Of a stretch of 64,000 nt of DNA, positions 37,156 through 45,337 are shown in pieces. The stretch lies in NCBI RefSeq assembly GCF_037076345.1, contig NZ_AP024702.1:3348001-3412000 (forward strand), given 5' to 3'. The DNA comes from Haloferula helveola. Its GTDB lineage: Bacteria > Verrucomicrobiota > Verrucomicrobiia > Verrucomicrobiales > Akkermansiaceae. Position numbers and translations under genes: made by a program. The notes beneath the pieces were generated by a model. The model was not told where the DNA came from and ran no database searches. It worked only from the letters and a program-made list of their open reading frames with translations. The stretch's first letter is position 1, and each line of letters starts with the position of its first letter.

Positions 37156-39117
37156 TCACTCGGAGACGCTCAGGAGGTAGTTCCAGATCGCGTCGAATTG
37201 GGCGGCCGCGTCGCCTTCGAGAATGTCGGTGCGTTGCGATTCGCCATTCTCGCTGTAGACGGGCATCTTGGTGTCCGGCGTGACCGACAAGGGATTGGCC
37301 ATCCAGCGCATGAACCACTCCTTGCGGAGCCGGTCGTGGGCCAGAGCGAAGTTGACTCCCTCGACTTCGAAAGCGGCGGTTGCCTTGGTGTCTCCGACGG
37401 CGTGACAGGTGTTGCAGCCGAAGCCGTCGGCACTGATCAGGGTTTTGCCGATGGCGGCGAGATCCGCATCCGGTTCCGGCTTTGCCGGTGGTCCCGGCGG
37501 GACGCCGTGCATCTTCGCGAGGCCTTCAGCGAGGCCGCTGGCGTGTGAGTGGAACGCGGGCATCCGCATGTCGAGCCACGGACGGGGGCGGGGCGAGGCT
37601 TTGCCGTCGATCATCGATTCCAAATACGACGCATGCAGCATCTCTCCGATGAAGGTCAGGTGCGGTCGTGACTGGTCGAGCTTCTCGTTCTCGCCCGGAA
37701 TGTGGGCGACGAGATCCTTGGTCTCGATGTGTGTTGTGGCCAGCAGCGAGCGGACTTCGTCGATGTCGTGGCAGGAAGTGCAGCGGAGCGATTCGAGCTT
37801 GGCGGACGCATACTCCGCCGGGACGTGGCGCTTCAGCGGCTCCGCGCCCGTTTTGGAGAATGCCGCCAGCGCGGAACTTTCCTCATCGGTCAGGTTGAAG
37901 CGCGGCAGGTCCTTGCGGGCGGTGAGGCAGCCGTCCTTGCTCCAGTCCTTTTCAAAGATCGCCTCGAGCGATGGAACGCCGCCGACATCGAGCGGCAGGC
38001 CGGCGTGGCAGGCGCCGCAGTTGAGTTGCTTGGCGAGTTCCGCGCCCTTGGTGGCGTCGCCATCGGGAATGCCGTGGTCCTTGTGCTTGTTCTTGCCGGA
38101 TTCGGCCAGCAGCCAGGCCGCGATCGACTGCGCTTCGTCGTCACTCAGTCCGAAGTCGGGCATGCCGATGTGCGGGTACCACTTGTCGGGCTGCTTCAGG
38201 AAATCGACCAAGGCGCCGGGTTGGAACTTCTGCGCGACTCGGTCGAGCGGCACGCGTCCGGGATCGGGTTCCTTCGCACCGGGCACGTTGTGGCAGGCCA
38301 CGCAGCCGAAGCGGTGGAAGTGCTCTCCGCCCTTTTGAGCAAGTCCGGCGTCGGGTGCCGCGGGAGCGTCGGCGATCTTCAGGGTCACCAGCCACGCGGC
38401 GAGGTCGGCGGCCTGCTGTTTGCCTTCATCCGTCGAGGCGTCGACGAGCGCGGGCATCCGGGTGTCCGGCTTGAGCGATGCCGGCGAGGCGATCCATTGC
38501 GCCAGCCATTCCTCGGTCAGGCGTCCGCCGGAGTCGGCGAGGATCGGCGCGATCTCGAGCATCTCGGCCATCGGCTTCGAGCCGAGTCCGCTGGCCGGTA
38601 GGTGGCACTTCGCGCAGTGGTTGGCTGCGAAGAGTTCGCGGCCCATCCGTTCGGGTGACGACTTCGATTCCGTCTTGAAGGCGGTCGGCGGGATGCTCTG
38701 CCTGGGGAACGAGCGCTCTTCCCAGAACAGCCGGAACTGCCCGGAGCCGTCGTCCAGCGACTTGTAGGTCACCGAGACATCGTGTTCGCCCGGGTTGAGC
38801 CGGATCCGCTCCGACTGTTCAGCTGCGAGTTGCCCGGCTGCGTGGAGCACCTCCTCACCGTTGACGGTCAGAGCCGCCGAGCCGTCGCCTTCAAAGGAGA
38901 AGTAGAGACGTTGGCGTTCCGCGATGACCAGCTTGCCGGTCCACGTGACCTCGAAGGGACCCGGGGCGAGGAACGGGGTGGGGGACTCGCCTTTCTCGAC
39001 ATAGATTGCCGGCAGGCGGTCCGTGCGGGTGTCGGTGGCGCCGCCGGAGGTGAACGTTGCCGTCAGGTCGGCGCGGGCGGCAGGAATGCAGGCGAGGGCG
39101 AGGAGGGCGAGACGCAT
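37156..39117 (-). CDS. Exported multihaem cytochrome c with PA14-like N-terminus
   Basis: 653 residues with a short signal peptide (MRLALLALACIPAARA). Residues about 18-135 look like a PA14-type carbohydrate-binding beta domain (YFSFEGDGSAALTVNG, LNPGEHDVSVTY). Five CXXCH haem motifs follow: CAKCH (from 168), CVACH (from 272), CGACH, CTSCH and CNTCH, with methionine/proline-rich segments (DTRMPAL, GMPDFGL, DTKMPVY) suited to axial Met ligands. This is a pentahaem, multi-domain cytochrome of the type frequent in Planctomycetes and Verrucomicrobia. It probably accepts electrons from the dehydrogenase-like protein encoded directly upstream; that link is inference. Confidence 0.85.
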   Translation of the reverse strand: MRLALLALACIPAARADLTATFTSGGATDTRTDRLPAIYVEKGESPTPFLAPGPFEVTWTGKLVIAERQRLYFSFEGDGSAALTVNGEEVLHAAGQLAAEQSERIRLNPGEHDVSVTYKSLDDGSGQFRLFWEERSFPRQSIPPTAFKTESKSSPERMGRELFAANHCAKCHLPASGLGSKPMAEMLEIAPILADSGGRLTEEWLAQWIASPASLKPDTRMPALVDASTDEGKQQAADLAAWLVTLKIADAPAAPDAGLAQKGGEHFHRFGCVACHNVPGAKEPDPGRVPLDRVAQKFQPGALVDFLKQPDKWYPHIGMPDFGLSDDEAQSIAAWLLAESGKNKHKDHGIPDGDATKGAELAKQLNCGACHAGLPLDVGGVPSLEAIFEKDWSKDGCLTARKDLPRFNLTDEESSALAAFSKTGAEPLKRHVPAEYASAKLESLRCTSCHDIDEVRSLLATTHIETKDLVAHIPGENEKLDQSRPHLTFIGEMLHASYLESMIDGKASPRPRPWLDMRMPAFHSHASGLAEGLAKMHGVPPGPPAKPEPDADLAAIGKTLISADGFGCNTCHAVGDTKATAAFEVEGVNFALAHDRLRKEWFMRWMANPLSVTPDTKMPVYSENGESQRTDILEGDAAAQFDAIWNYLLSVSE

Positions 39118-39187
39118 GGCGTTGGGGTGCGGTGGGAAACCACGGATCCTTGACCTACCCGAAAGTCGGGCGGAGGTCAGCCGTGAT

Positions 39188-39214
39188 CCCGCGTCATGCG
39201 AGGCACGACGCGGG
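39188..39214. terminator. Hairpin between two minus-strand genes
   Basis: CCCGCGTC (39188-39195) pairs perfectly with GACGCGGG (39207-39214) around an 11-base loop, just after the end of the propeller gene and 70 bases before the cytochrome start. No clear T tract, so it may attenuate or process rather than terminate. Confidence 0.35.
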
Positions 39215-39225
39215 TCGCCGGGTGA

Positions 39226-41448
39226 TCAGTTCGGAATCTCGCGGACCGTCGAGTGGATCGACGAGTTCAGGATGTCGCCTTCGTCGGTCTCGAGATCGTA
39301 GCTGACCTTGAGCTGCATCGACGGCTTATGGCCCTCGAGTTCGATTTCGACCGTCTGGCCGTCGTCGAGAAGCTTGGCGGCGGTGACCTTGACGTTGTCA
39401 CGGCTCTTGTGGCCCTTCGACTCCTTGCCAAGCGCGACCTTGCGGGCTTCCTCGTCCGGGTTGTCGACCGAGAACTCACCCGACCCGTACTGCGGGCCGC
39501 GGACGTAGTCCCAGCGCTGGACCGAGTAGCTCGTCGGATCGGTCGCGAGTTCCTCGTCGAGCGGCACTTCGAAGTGGATGCGCACGCCCTTTGGAGTGAC
39601 GTGGAGTTGGTCGGGAATCGTCACCGGCTTGCCGGTGTAGCGGATGCGGTGGAAGGCGCACTCACTGGCGGCATTCGTCTGCCAGCCGCGGAAGCCGAGC
39701 ACGTAGAGCGAGCCGTCCGGATGGAAACGGGCGCGCATGGCCGACGAGCGCAGCTTCACCGGCACCGGCACCACGCCACCCTGCAGCGTTCCGTTCACGG
39801 TCTCGGGCAGCACGCGGTAGATCGTCGACTGGCCGTAGGAAAGGTGGAGCATCTCGCCCGCCTGAAGTCCCCACTTGGCTTCTTTCGGCACCCACACCTG
39901 CGAGCCGCCGGAGTTGTCGACATCCATCGGCAGGTAGCACAGCGGCTCGGTGTAGGGTGCGTCCTTGAGGTCCTGGCGCGATTGCTCGGTGCCGAAGAAC
40001 AGCGGGCGCTGGTCGGGCTTCATGAAGTTGATCTTGCAGCACGGCTGCCAGGTTCCCTCGTTCTCGCCGGTGGTGATCTCGCCATTCGGTCCGACACCCA
40101 CACCTCCCGGGGCGCGGAGGCCGGTGGCGATCACCTCGGACGAGGATCCGTCGGGCGACACGCGGATGACCGTGCCGTGGTTCGGCAGGATCGCATCGAA
40201 ATTGCGTCCACCCGGGCGCACCGGAGCGGCCTTGGAGAAGTAGAAGTTGCCTTGCGCGTCAGTCTGCAGATCGAAGGCGAACTCGTGGAAGTTCGGCGAT
40301 ACCGTAACGTCGCGGTTGAAGGCTTCGAAGTGATCCGCCTCGCCGTCGCCATTGAGATCCTTGAGCCTGGTGATCTGGTCGCGGCCGTTCACGTAGATCG
40401 TGCCGTCGACGACCTTGACGCCGAGCGGTTCGAACAGTCCGGCGGCGAAGCGCGTCCAGGTGAGTTTGCCCGGTTCCTTGATGCCGCTCACCACCCAGAC
40501 GTCACCGTTCCAGGTGCTCAGGGCGGCGGTGTTGTCGTCGATGAAGTCGAACCCTCCGAAGCGCAGCTTCGACTTCCAAGGGTTGTCGTCGGGCAGCGTG
40601 ATCGTGTCGACGACCCACGGTGACTTCGTGTCCTTCGAAAGGTCCGCTTCGGTCTCGACCTTGCCTTGCCACAGACCCGGGCCGCCCTTGATCGCCGAAT
40701 CCAGCGAGATCGGAGCCACGGCACCCTCGCCGGTGGCGATGGTCAGGTTCAGTTGCTTGTCCGACGGTGCGATCGTCACCAACGTGTTCTTGTCGGCCGC
40801 GACCGAGGCTCCGTCGGAGGTGGTGAATTTCGTTTCACTGCCATCGGCGATCAGACCGACCAGCGCTTCGGAATGCGGCGCGACCTGCAGGTAGCGGACG
40901 AATCGGCCGTCGACGACGGCCGGGTGGTCGAGAATGCGGGTGCCGTTGACTTCGTAGTCGAGGACGATCTTCGAGCCGTGACGGTAGAAGCCCTTGAACG
41001 AGGCGTTGTCGACGTTGCCGTAGGGGCCTTCCGACTTCGATGCCTTCCGCTTCTGGGTGTAGAGCGTGTATTCGATGATCGGGCGCTTGTCCTCGAACGA
41101 GCCCGCGCCGTCGGCCCAGCCGGTGCCGCTGGCGGTGGTCAGCAGGCTGCCCTCCTCGTTGGCGAGTTTCACGAGCTGGCCGTGGGCGCCGGTCCACGGG
41201 GTTCCGCCCCATTGGAGGCCACCCTTGTAGACGGTCGAGTAGCGCAGCGTTTCGGTGTCGAACAGGGCGCGATAGCCGTCGCCGAGGTCGATCAGGATGC
41301 CCTTCACGGCCGCGACGCGTTCCTCGCCCTGGTAGGTGTCGGCAAAGGTGCTGCTGAACGCGGGGCCGATCTGCATTTCCTCATACCACTGGGCTGCGTG
41401 CAGGCTGGCGGTGAGCGGAAGAAGGGTGAGTAGCTTCGGGAGTCGCAT
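39226..41448 (-). CDS. Secreted DUF6797/sugar-dehydrogenase-like beta-propeller protein
   Basis: 740 residues from ATG 41448, where the signal peptide starts (MRLPKLLTLLPLTASLHAAQ); the longer frame adds 33 residues without export character. The N-terminal block (WYEEMQIGPAFSSTFA, GYRALFDTETLRYS, WTGAHG) resembles DUF6797. The middle and C-terminal part resembles soluble glucose/L-sorbosone dehydrogenase-type propellers: GGFDFIDDNTAALSTWNGDVWVV, EPLGVKVVDGTIYV, ITRLKDLNGDGEAD, GLRAPGGVGVGPNGEI, ENEGTW, MRARFHPDGSLYVLG. PQQ use is not proven by visible residues. The downstream pentahaem cytochrome would be a natural electron acceptor. Confidence 0.7.
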   Translation of the reverse strand: MRLPKLLTLLPLTASLHAAQWYEEMQIGPAFSSTFADTYQGEERVAAVKGILIDLGDGYRALFDTETLRYSTVYKGGLQWGGTPWTGAHGQLVKLANEEGSLLTTASGTGWADGAGSFEDKRPIIEYTLYTQKRKASKSEGPYGNVDNASFKGFYRHGSKIVLDYEVNGTRILDHPAVVDGRFVRYLQVAPHSEALVGLIADGSETKFTTSDGASVAADKNTLVTIAPSDKQLNLTIATGEGAVAPISLDSAIKGGPGLWQGKVETEADLSKDTKSPWVVDTITLPDDNPWKSKLRFGGFDFIDDNTAALSTWNGDVWVVSGIKEPGKLTWTRFAAGLFEPLGVKVVDGTIYVNGRDQITRLKDLNGDGEADHFEAFNRDVTVSPNFHEFAFDLQTDAQGNFYFSKAAPVRPGGRNFDAILPNHGTVIRVSPDGSSSEVIATGLRAPGGVGVGPNGEITTGENEGTWQPCCKINFMKPDQRPLFFGTEQSRQDLKDAPYTEPLCYLPMDVDNSGGSQVWVPKEAKWGLQAGEMLHLSYGQSTIYRVLPETVNGTLQGGVVPVPVKLRSSAMRARFHPDGSLYVLGFRGWQTNAASECAFHRIRYTGKPVTIPDQLHVTPKGVRIHFEVPLDEELATDPTSYSVQRWDYVRGPQYGSGEFSVDNPDEEARKVALGKESKGHKSRDNVKVTAAKLLDDGQTVEIELEGHKPSMQLKVSYDLETDEGDILNSSIHSTVREIPN

Positions 41449-41694
41449 GGTTCTAGGTACGGACGATTGGGTCATGAAGTTTAGCCGGAACAGGCGGATT
41501 TCCTGATTCCGGCCGGTGGATACGGAAGTGGCCCGATACGAGGCCAATCCGTAGCGATTTTACGGTTCGAGGTCTCTTCCTCTAGCGCCGGACCTGTGTC
41601 ATTGTGAGAGGCCCACCCGTCGCGTCATTCGACCGCCGAAGCTAAACCCGGCAGGCGATCGCCGCGTATTCGTGTCAACCCAGCCTGCACCGTG

Positions 41695-43953
41695 ATGAAG
41701 TCCCCAATCTGCCCGATTCTGCCCGCCCTCGCCATGCTCCTCCAACCCGGTATTTCCGCCGCAGATGGGGGGTGGGCTCCGAAAGACCCGCCGATGCTTA
41801 CCCGATGGGCGAAGGACATCGACCCGTCGATGCCCCTGCCCGAGTATCCGCGTCCCCAGATGACCCGCGAGCGCTGGGCGAACCTCAACGGATTGTGGAA
41901 CTACTCGGTGGTGCCGGCGGGCACCGACCAACCGGATGCCTGGGAGGGCAAGATTCTGGTGCCGTTCGGGATCGAGAGCTCGCTCAGCGGCGTCAAGCGC
42001 CCGTTCCGGCCGGACGAGGTCCTGTATTACCAGCGCGACCTGACGATTCCGGAAGACTGGAAAGGTGACCGGGTGATCCTGCATTTCGGGGCGGTCGACT
42101 ACCTCAGCGAGGTGTTCGTCAACGGCCGCAAGGTCGGCGGCCACGAGGGCGGCTACACCCCCTTCAGTTTCGACATCACCGATTTTCTCACTCCGTCGGG
42201 CGAGCAGGATCTGGTGGTCAAGGTCACCGATCCGACCCGGCAGGGTGGCCAGCCTCGGGGCAAGCAGACGCTCAACCCTGCCGGGATCATGTATACGCCG
42301 ACTTCAGGTATCTGGCAGACCGCTTGGCTCGAGCCGGTGGCCGAGGGCGGCATCGAGGACTTCCGGGCCGTCCCGGATCTCAAGTCCGGATCGGTGAAGG
42401 TCACCGTCGACCTGTATGGCGGCGAGCAAGGCGATCTCATCGTGACCTGCGGAGGGCGGAGCGTCCGCGGCAAGGCGGGTGACACGCTCACCATGCCCGT
42501 GCCCGACGCGGTGCTCTGGACACCCGAGAATCCGCACCTCTACGACATGACCATCGAGCTGAGCCGCGGTGGCAGGACGGTGGATGCGGTGGACACCTAT
42601 TTCGGCATGCGCTCGATCGAGCTCGCGGAGGTCGACGGCGTGCAGCGGCTGCTTCTCAATGGCAAACCGTACTTCATGTTCGGACCGCTCGACCAGGGGT
42701 TCTGGCCGGACGGAGTCTACACCGCCCCGACCGACGAGGCGCTGAAGTTCGACCTCGAGGTCACCAAGAAGCTCGGCTTCAACACGACCCGCAAGCACAT
42801 CAAGATCGAGCCGGCGCGTTGGTACCATCATGCCGACAAGCTCGGCCTCCTCGTGTGGCAGGACATGCCGTCCGCCAATTCCTACGATGCTCCGAATCCG
42901 CATCCGGCGATCGAGCGCGAGGCCTACGAGACGCAGCTTCGCGAGATGATCGACCATCTCGAGAACTGCCCCTCCATTGTCATGTGGGTCGTCTTCAACG
43001 AAAGCCAGGGCAAGCATGACGTCGTGAAGCTGGTGAAGGCGGTGCGCAAGCTCGACCCGACGCGACTCGTCAACGAGGACAGCGGTTACCAGAATCACGG
43101 TGGTCCGTTTCTTGGCGTCGGCGATGTCGATGACTTCCATCCGTATCCGGCGCCGCGGGCTTTTGATTATCCCGACCACGTCGCGTTCGTGCTCGGCGAA
43201 TACGGAGGAATCGGGCTCAAGACCGGCGACAACAACCCGTGGCAGAAGAAGGGCTGGGGCTACACTACCACCGAGACCGCGGAAGAGTTGGAGAACCTCT
43301 ACGCGAAGTACAACGGACGGTTGCGCGAGTTCCGCGACGAGAAGGGGCTGTGTGCCGCGATCTACACCCAGCTCACGGACGTGGAGATCGAGATCAACGG
43401 CCTGCTCACCTACGACCGCGAGCTCAAGGTCGACCCCGAGTGGATCGCCAAGGCCAACCGCTTCGAGTGGTTCGGTCCGGAATTTACCGGCATCGTGCCG
43501 ACGTCCCGCGACGTGTCGCAGGAGTATCTGGTGACCTTCGAGAAGCCGGCGGAAGGATGGATGAAGCCCGATGCCGACACCGGATCGTGGAACGCGCGGC
43601 CGGGTGGATTCGGAACGGAGAACACGCCGGGAACCGGCAAGATCGGCACCGAGTGGAATGGCTCGGACATCTGGCTCCGCCGCTCGTTCACCTTGCCGAA
43701 ACTGACTGAAGACCAGATGAAGGACCTGGCGATCGAACTTTATCACGACGACGACGTGGAAGTGTATGTCAACGGTGTGCTCGCGTTGCAGCGGGAAGGC
43801 TACGTCACCGAGTACACGCCGTTCCGGCTTCCGGATGATGCCAAGGCGGCACTCAAGCCGGGTGAAGAGAACCTCATCGCGATCCACTGCCGTCAGTCGC
43901 ACGGTGGCCAGTATGTCGACTTCGGGTTGGGCGTGCTGGACGACGGTCGGTAA
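41695..43953 (+). CDS. Glycoside hydrolase family 2 enzyme (beta-galactosidase/beta-glucuronidase-like)
   Basis: 752 residues from ATG 41695 (a GTG lies just before, at 41692). A signal peptide ends near ISAA. The GH2 order is visible: sugar-binding jelly roll (LNGLWNYSVV, LVPFGIESSLSG, YYQRDLTIP, VDYLSEVFVNGRKVGGHEGGYTPFSFDIT), Ig-like domain, then the barrel with RKHIKIEPARWYHHADKLGLLVWQDMPS. The acid/base is Glu436 in VVFNESQGK and the nucleophile is probably Glu502 in VLGEYGG. A further C-terminal sugar-binding-like domain (SDIWLRRSFTLP, DDDVEVYVNGV) follows. It removes terminal sugars from oligosaccharides in the periplasm or outside. It diverges from the propeller gene over a 246-base intergenic region in which I see no clear element. 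Confidence 0.88.
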   Translation: MKSPICPILPALAMLLQPGISAADGGWAPKDPPMLTRWAKDIDPSMPLPEYPRPQMTRERWANLNGLWNYSVVPAGTDQPDAWEGKILVPFGIESSLSGVKRPFRPDEVLYYQRDLTIPEDWKGDRVILHFGAVDYLSEVFVNGRKVGGHEGGYTPFSFDITDFLTPSGEQDLVVKVTDPTRQGGQPRGKQTLNPAGIMYTPTSGIWQTAWLEPVAEGGIEDFRAVPDLKSGSVKVTVDLYGGEQGDLIVTCGGRSVRGKAGDTLTMPVPDAVLWTPENPHLYDMTIELSRGGRTVDAVDTYFGMRSIELAEVDGVQRLLLNGKPYFMFGPLDQGFWPDGVYTAPTDEALKFDLEVTKKLGFNTTRKHIKIEPARWYHHADKLGLLVWQDMPSANSYDAPNPHPAIEREAYETQLREMIDHLENCPSIVMWVVFNESQGKHDVVKLVKAVRKLDPTRLVNEDSGYQNHGGPFLGVGDVDDFHPYPAPRAFDYPDHVAFVLGEYGGIGLKTGDNNPWQKKGWGYTTTETAEELENLYAKYNGRLREFRDEKGLCAAIYTQLTDVEIEINGLLTYDRELKVDPEWIAKANRFEWFGPEFTGIVPTSRDVSQEYLVTFEKPAEGWMKPDADTGSWNARPGGFGTENTPGTGKIGTEWNGSDIWLRRSFTLPKLTEDQMKDLAIELYHDDDVEVYVNGVLALQREGYVTEYTPFRLPDDAKAALKPGEENLIAIHCRQSHGGQYVDFGLGVLDDGR

Positions 43954-44037
43954 AGGGTTGATCCCGGGCCATTTCCACCGGCTTGCCCGGAGAGCTTGCC
44001 GTTGCCTTTCGGAGTCTCCCGGACTACCGGTCGGCGC

Positions 44038-44571
44038 ATGTGGGACGCGATCGTCGGCTGGGAAGGATGGAGCGGAATCGGCGCTGTCGGGGGCTGGACC
44101 GTGACGGTCTGCCTGTTGCTGGTCGGTCTCGCCGGGTGCTTCATCCCGGTGATCCCGGGGCATTTGTTCATCCTGATCGCCTCGATCTTCCACTACTTCG
44201 CCTTCCGTCCGGACTCCGGGGTGGAATGGTGGACCTTCGTGGTTCTCGTGGCGCTTCTGGCGGCGTCCCAAGCCTTCGAATTCATCAGCGGGGCGGCCGG
44301 CTCCCGATGGTTCGGAGGAACGAAGTGGGGTGCGGCCGGGGCGATGGTCGGCGGGATCGTCGGGATGTTTTTCATGCCCTTCGGATTGATTCTGGGGCCG
44401 TTGCTCGGCGCCTACGCCTTCGAGGCGCTTTTCGCGAAGCAGGAGACCGCGCCGGCGGTCGTGTCCGGGGTCGGCTCGGCGGTCGGCACGCTGGCTTCGC
44501 TGGTGGTGAAGCTGATCGTCGGGCTGGCGATGATCGCTTGGTTCTTTTTCGACGTGTTCTTCGTCGGGTAG
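44038..44571 (+). CDS. DUF456-family membrane protein
   Basis: 177 residues from ATG 44038 (MWDAIVGWEGW); a TTG at 43996 would add 14 basic residues. Hydrophobic segments include VTVCLLLVGLAGCFIPVIPGHLFIL (with the family-type G-x-x-x-P-x-x-PG motif), WTFVVLVALLAASQ, then glycine-rich helices KWGAAGAMVGGIVGMFF and LILGPLLGAYAFEALF, and a final VKLIVGLAMIAWFFFDVFF. This matches the DUF456 pattern of Gly-zipper membrane proteins with unknown function. Confidence 0.75.
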   Translation: MWDAIVGWEGWSGIGAVGGWTVTVCLLLVGLAGCFIPVIPGHLFILIASIFHYFAFRPDSGVEWWTFVVLVALLAASQAFEFISGAAGSRWFGGTKWGAAGAMVGGIVGMFFMPFGLILGPLLGAYAFEALFAKQETAPAVVSGVGSAVGTLASLVVKLIVGLAMIAWFFFDVFFVG

Positions 44572-44668
44572 CGCTGCCCGCTTGGAGCGCCGGTTTTGAA
44601 ACCGGCTCTTTCGGCGTGGTCTGCAGGTTCGTTGAGTCGCATCGAAAACGGCCGACCTTCAGGAGTTT

Positions 44669-44727
44669 GTAGTTCCGCCTTCAGGCGGTCTTCCCCAACC
44701 GCCCCAACCGCCTAAAGGCGGAACTAC
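44669..44727. repeat. REP-like palindrome
   Basis: GTAGTTCCGCCTTCAGGCGG (44669-44688) and CCGCCTAAAGGCGGAACTAC (44708-44727) are inverted copies matching at 19 of 20 positions around a 19-base loop. Each arm contains its own CCGCCTT(C/T)AGGCGG palindrome. It looks like a dispersed intergenic palindromic element rather than a terminator, because no T run follows. Confidence 0.75.
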
Positions 44728-44766
44728 GAACCCTTGGTGCGGACTCCTGGGGGTTCTTGAATCCCG

Positions 44767-44792
44767 CTTGGAACTTGGTCCTTGGAACTTGG
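44767..44792 (+). repeat. Tandem 12-base direct repeat upstream of RNase P RNA
   Basis: CTTGGAACTTGG occurs twice (44767-44778 and 44781-44792), separated by TC, shortly before the RNase P RNA 5' end. Role unknown. Confidence 0.6.
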
Positions 44793-44816
44793 CCCTTCCG
44801 GAGCGAAGCTCCGCCC

Positions 44817-45237
44817 GCCGCTCCCCGGGCGATCGCGGTTCCGTTTCGGCGGGATCGAGGAAAGTCCGGACACCACAGGGCAGCGCGCCTCGTGAAAACG
44901 GGGGACGGACGTTTCAAAGCGGCCGGACGGAAAGTGCAGCAGAAAGCAAACCGCCTGCTTGAACCGAGATGCGATGGGCCTGCCCGCCGTAGCCTCGGCG
45001 AAGGCGGGTAAGGGTGAAAGGGTGGGGTAAGAGCCCACCGCGCCGAAGGCAACGACGGTGGCACGGCAAACCCCGCGCGGTGCAAGACAGAACAGGGGAA
45101 GGGTCGCCCGCCCGTCGAATCCCCGGGTAATAGTCGCAGCCTCGCAAGGGGCTCCCGCTTCGGCGGGGAGACAAATGATCGTCCACTCCGGCGGATAGGC
45201 CCCGGAGGTGACAGAATCCGGCTTACAGGGGAGCGGC
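44817..45237 (+). ncRNA. rnpB: RNase P RNA (bacterial type A)
   Basis: The conserved core is unmistakable: GAGGAAAGTCCGGACACCAC and AGGGCA near the 5' end, GGGTGAAA...GGTAAGAGCCCACC in the middle, GACAAATGATCG, and ACAGAATCCGGCTTAC at the 3' end. The termini pair as P1: GCCGCTCCCC (44817-44826) with GGGGAGCGGC (45228-45237). Length is about 421 nt. It is the catalytic RNA that matures tRNA 5' ends. The P12-like hairpin (44983-45008) has the sequence of a widely dispersed palindromic repeat. Exact ends are good to a few bases. Confidence 0.93.
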
Positions 45238-45337
45238 CCGCACCCTTTCCGGCTAACGGCTGCCGGCGACGGCGCATTGTCTGACGGGCAACGCAGCAAT
45301 ACATGCGGCTACAGCGACGTAGCCTTGCGGCCGATTC

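Noticed and set aside
42304-44271. Open minus-strand frame opposite the GH2 gene
   Set aside because: It overlaps a well-supported enzyme gene along its length and shows only an Arg/Asp/Val-rich shadow translation.
44681-45304. Open frames on both strands across the RNase P RNA
   Set aside because: The region is an RNA gene with conserved core sequence; the frames are accidental, and the peptide-like repeats come from the palindromic unit.
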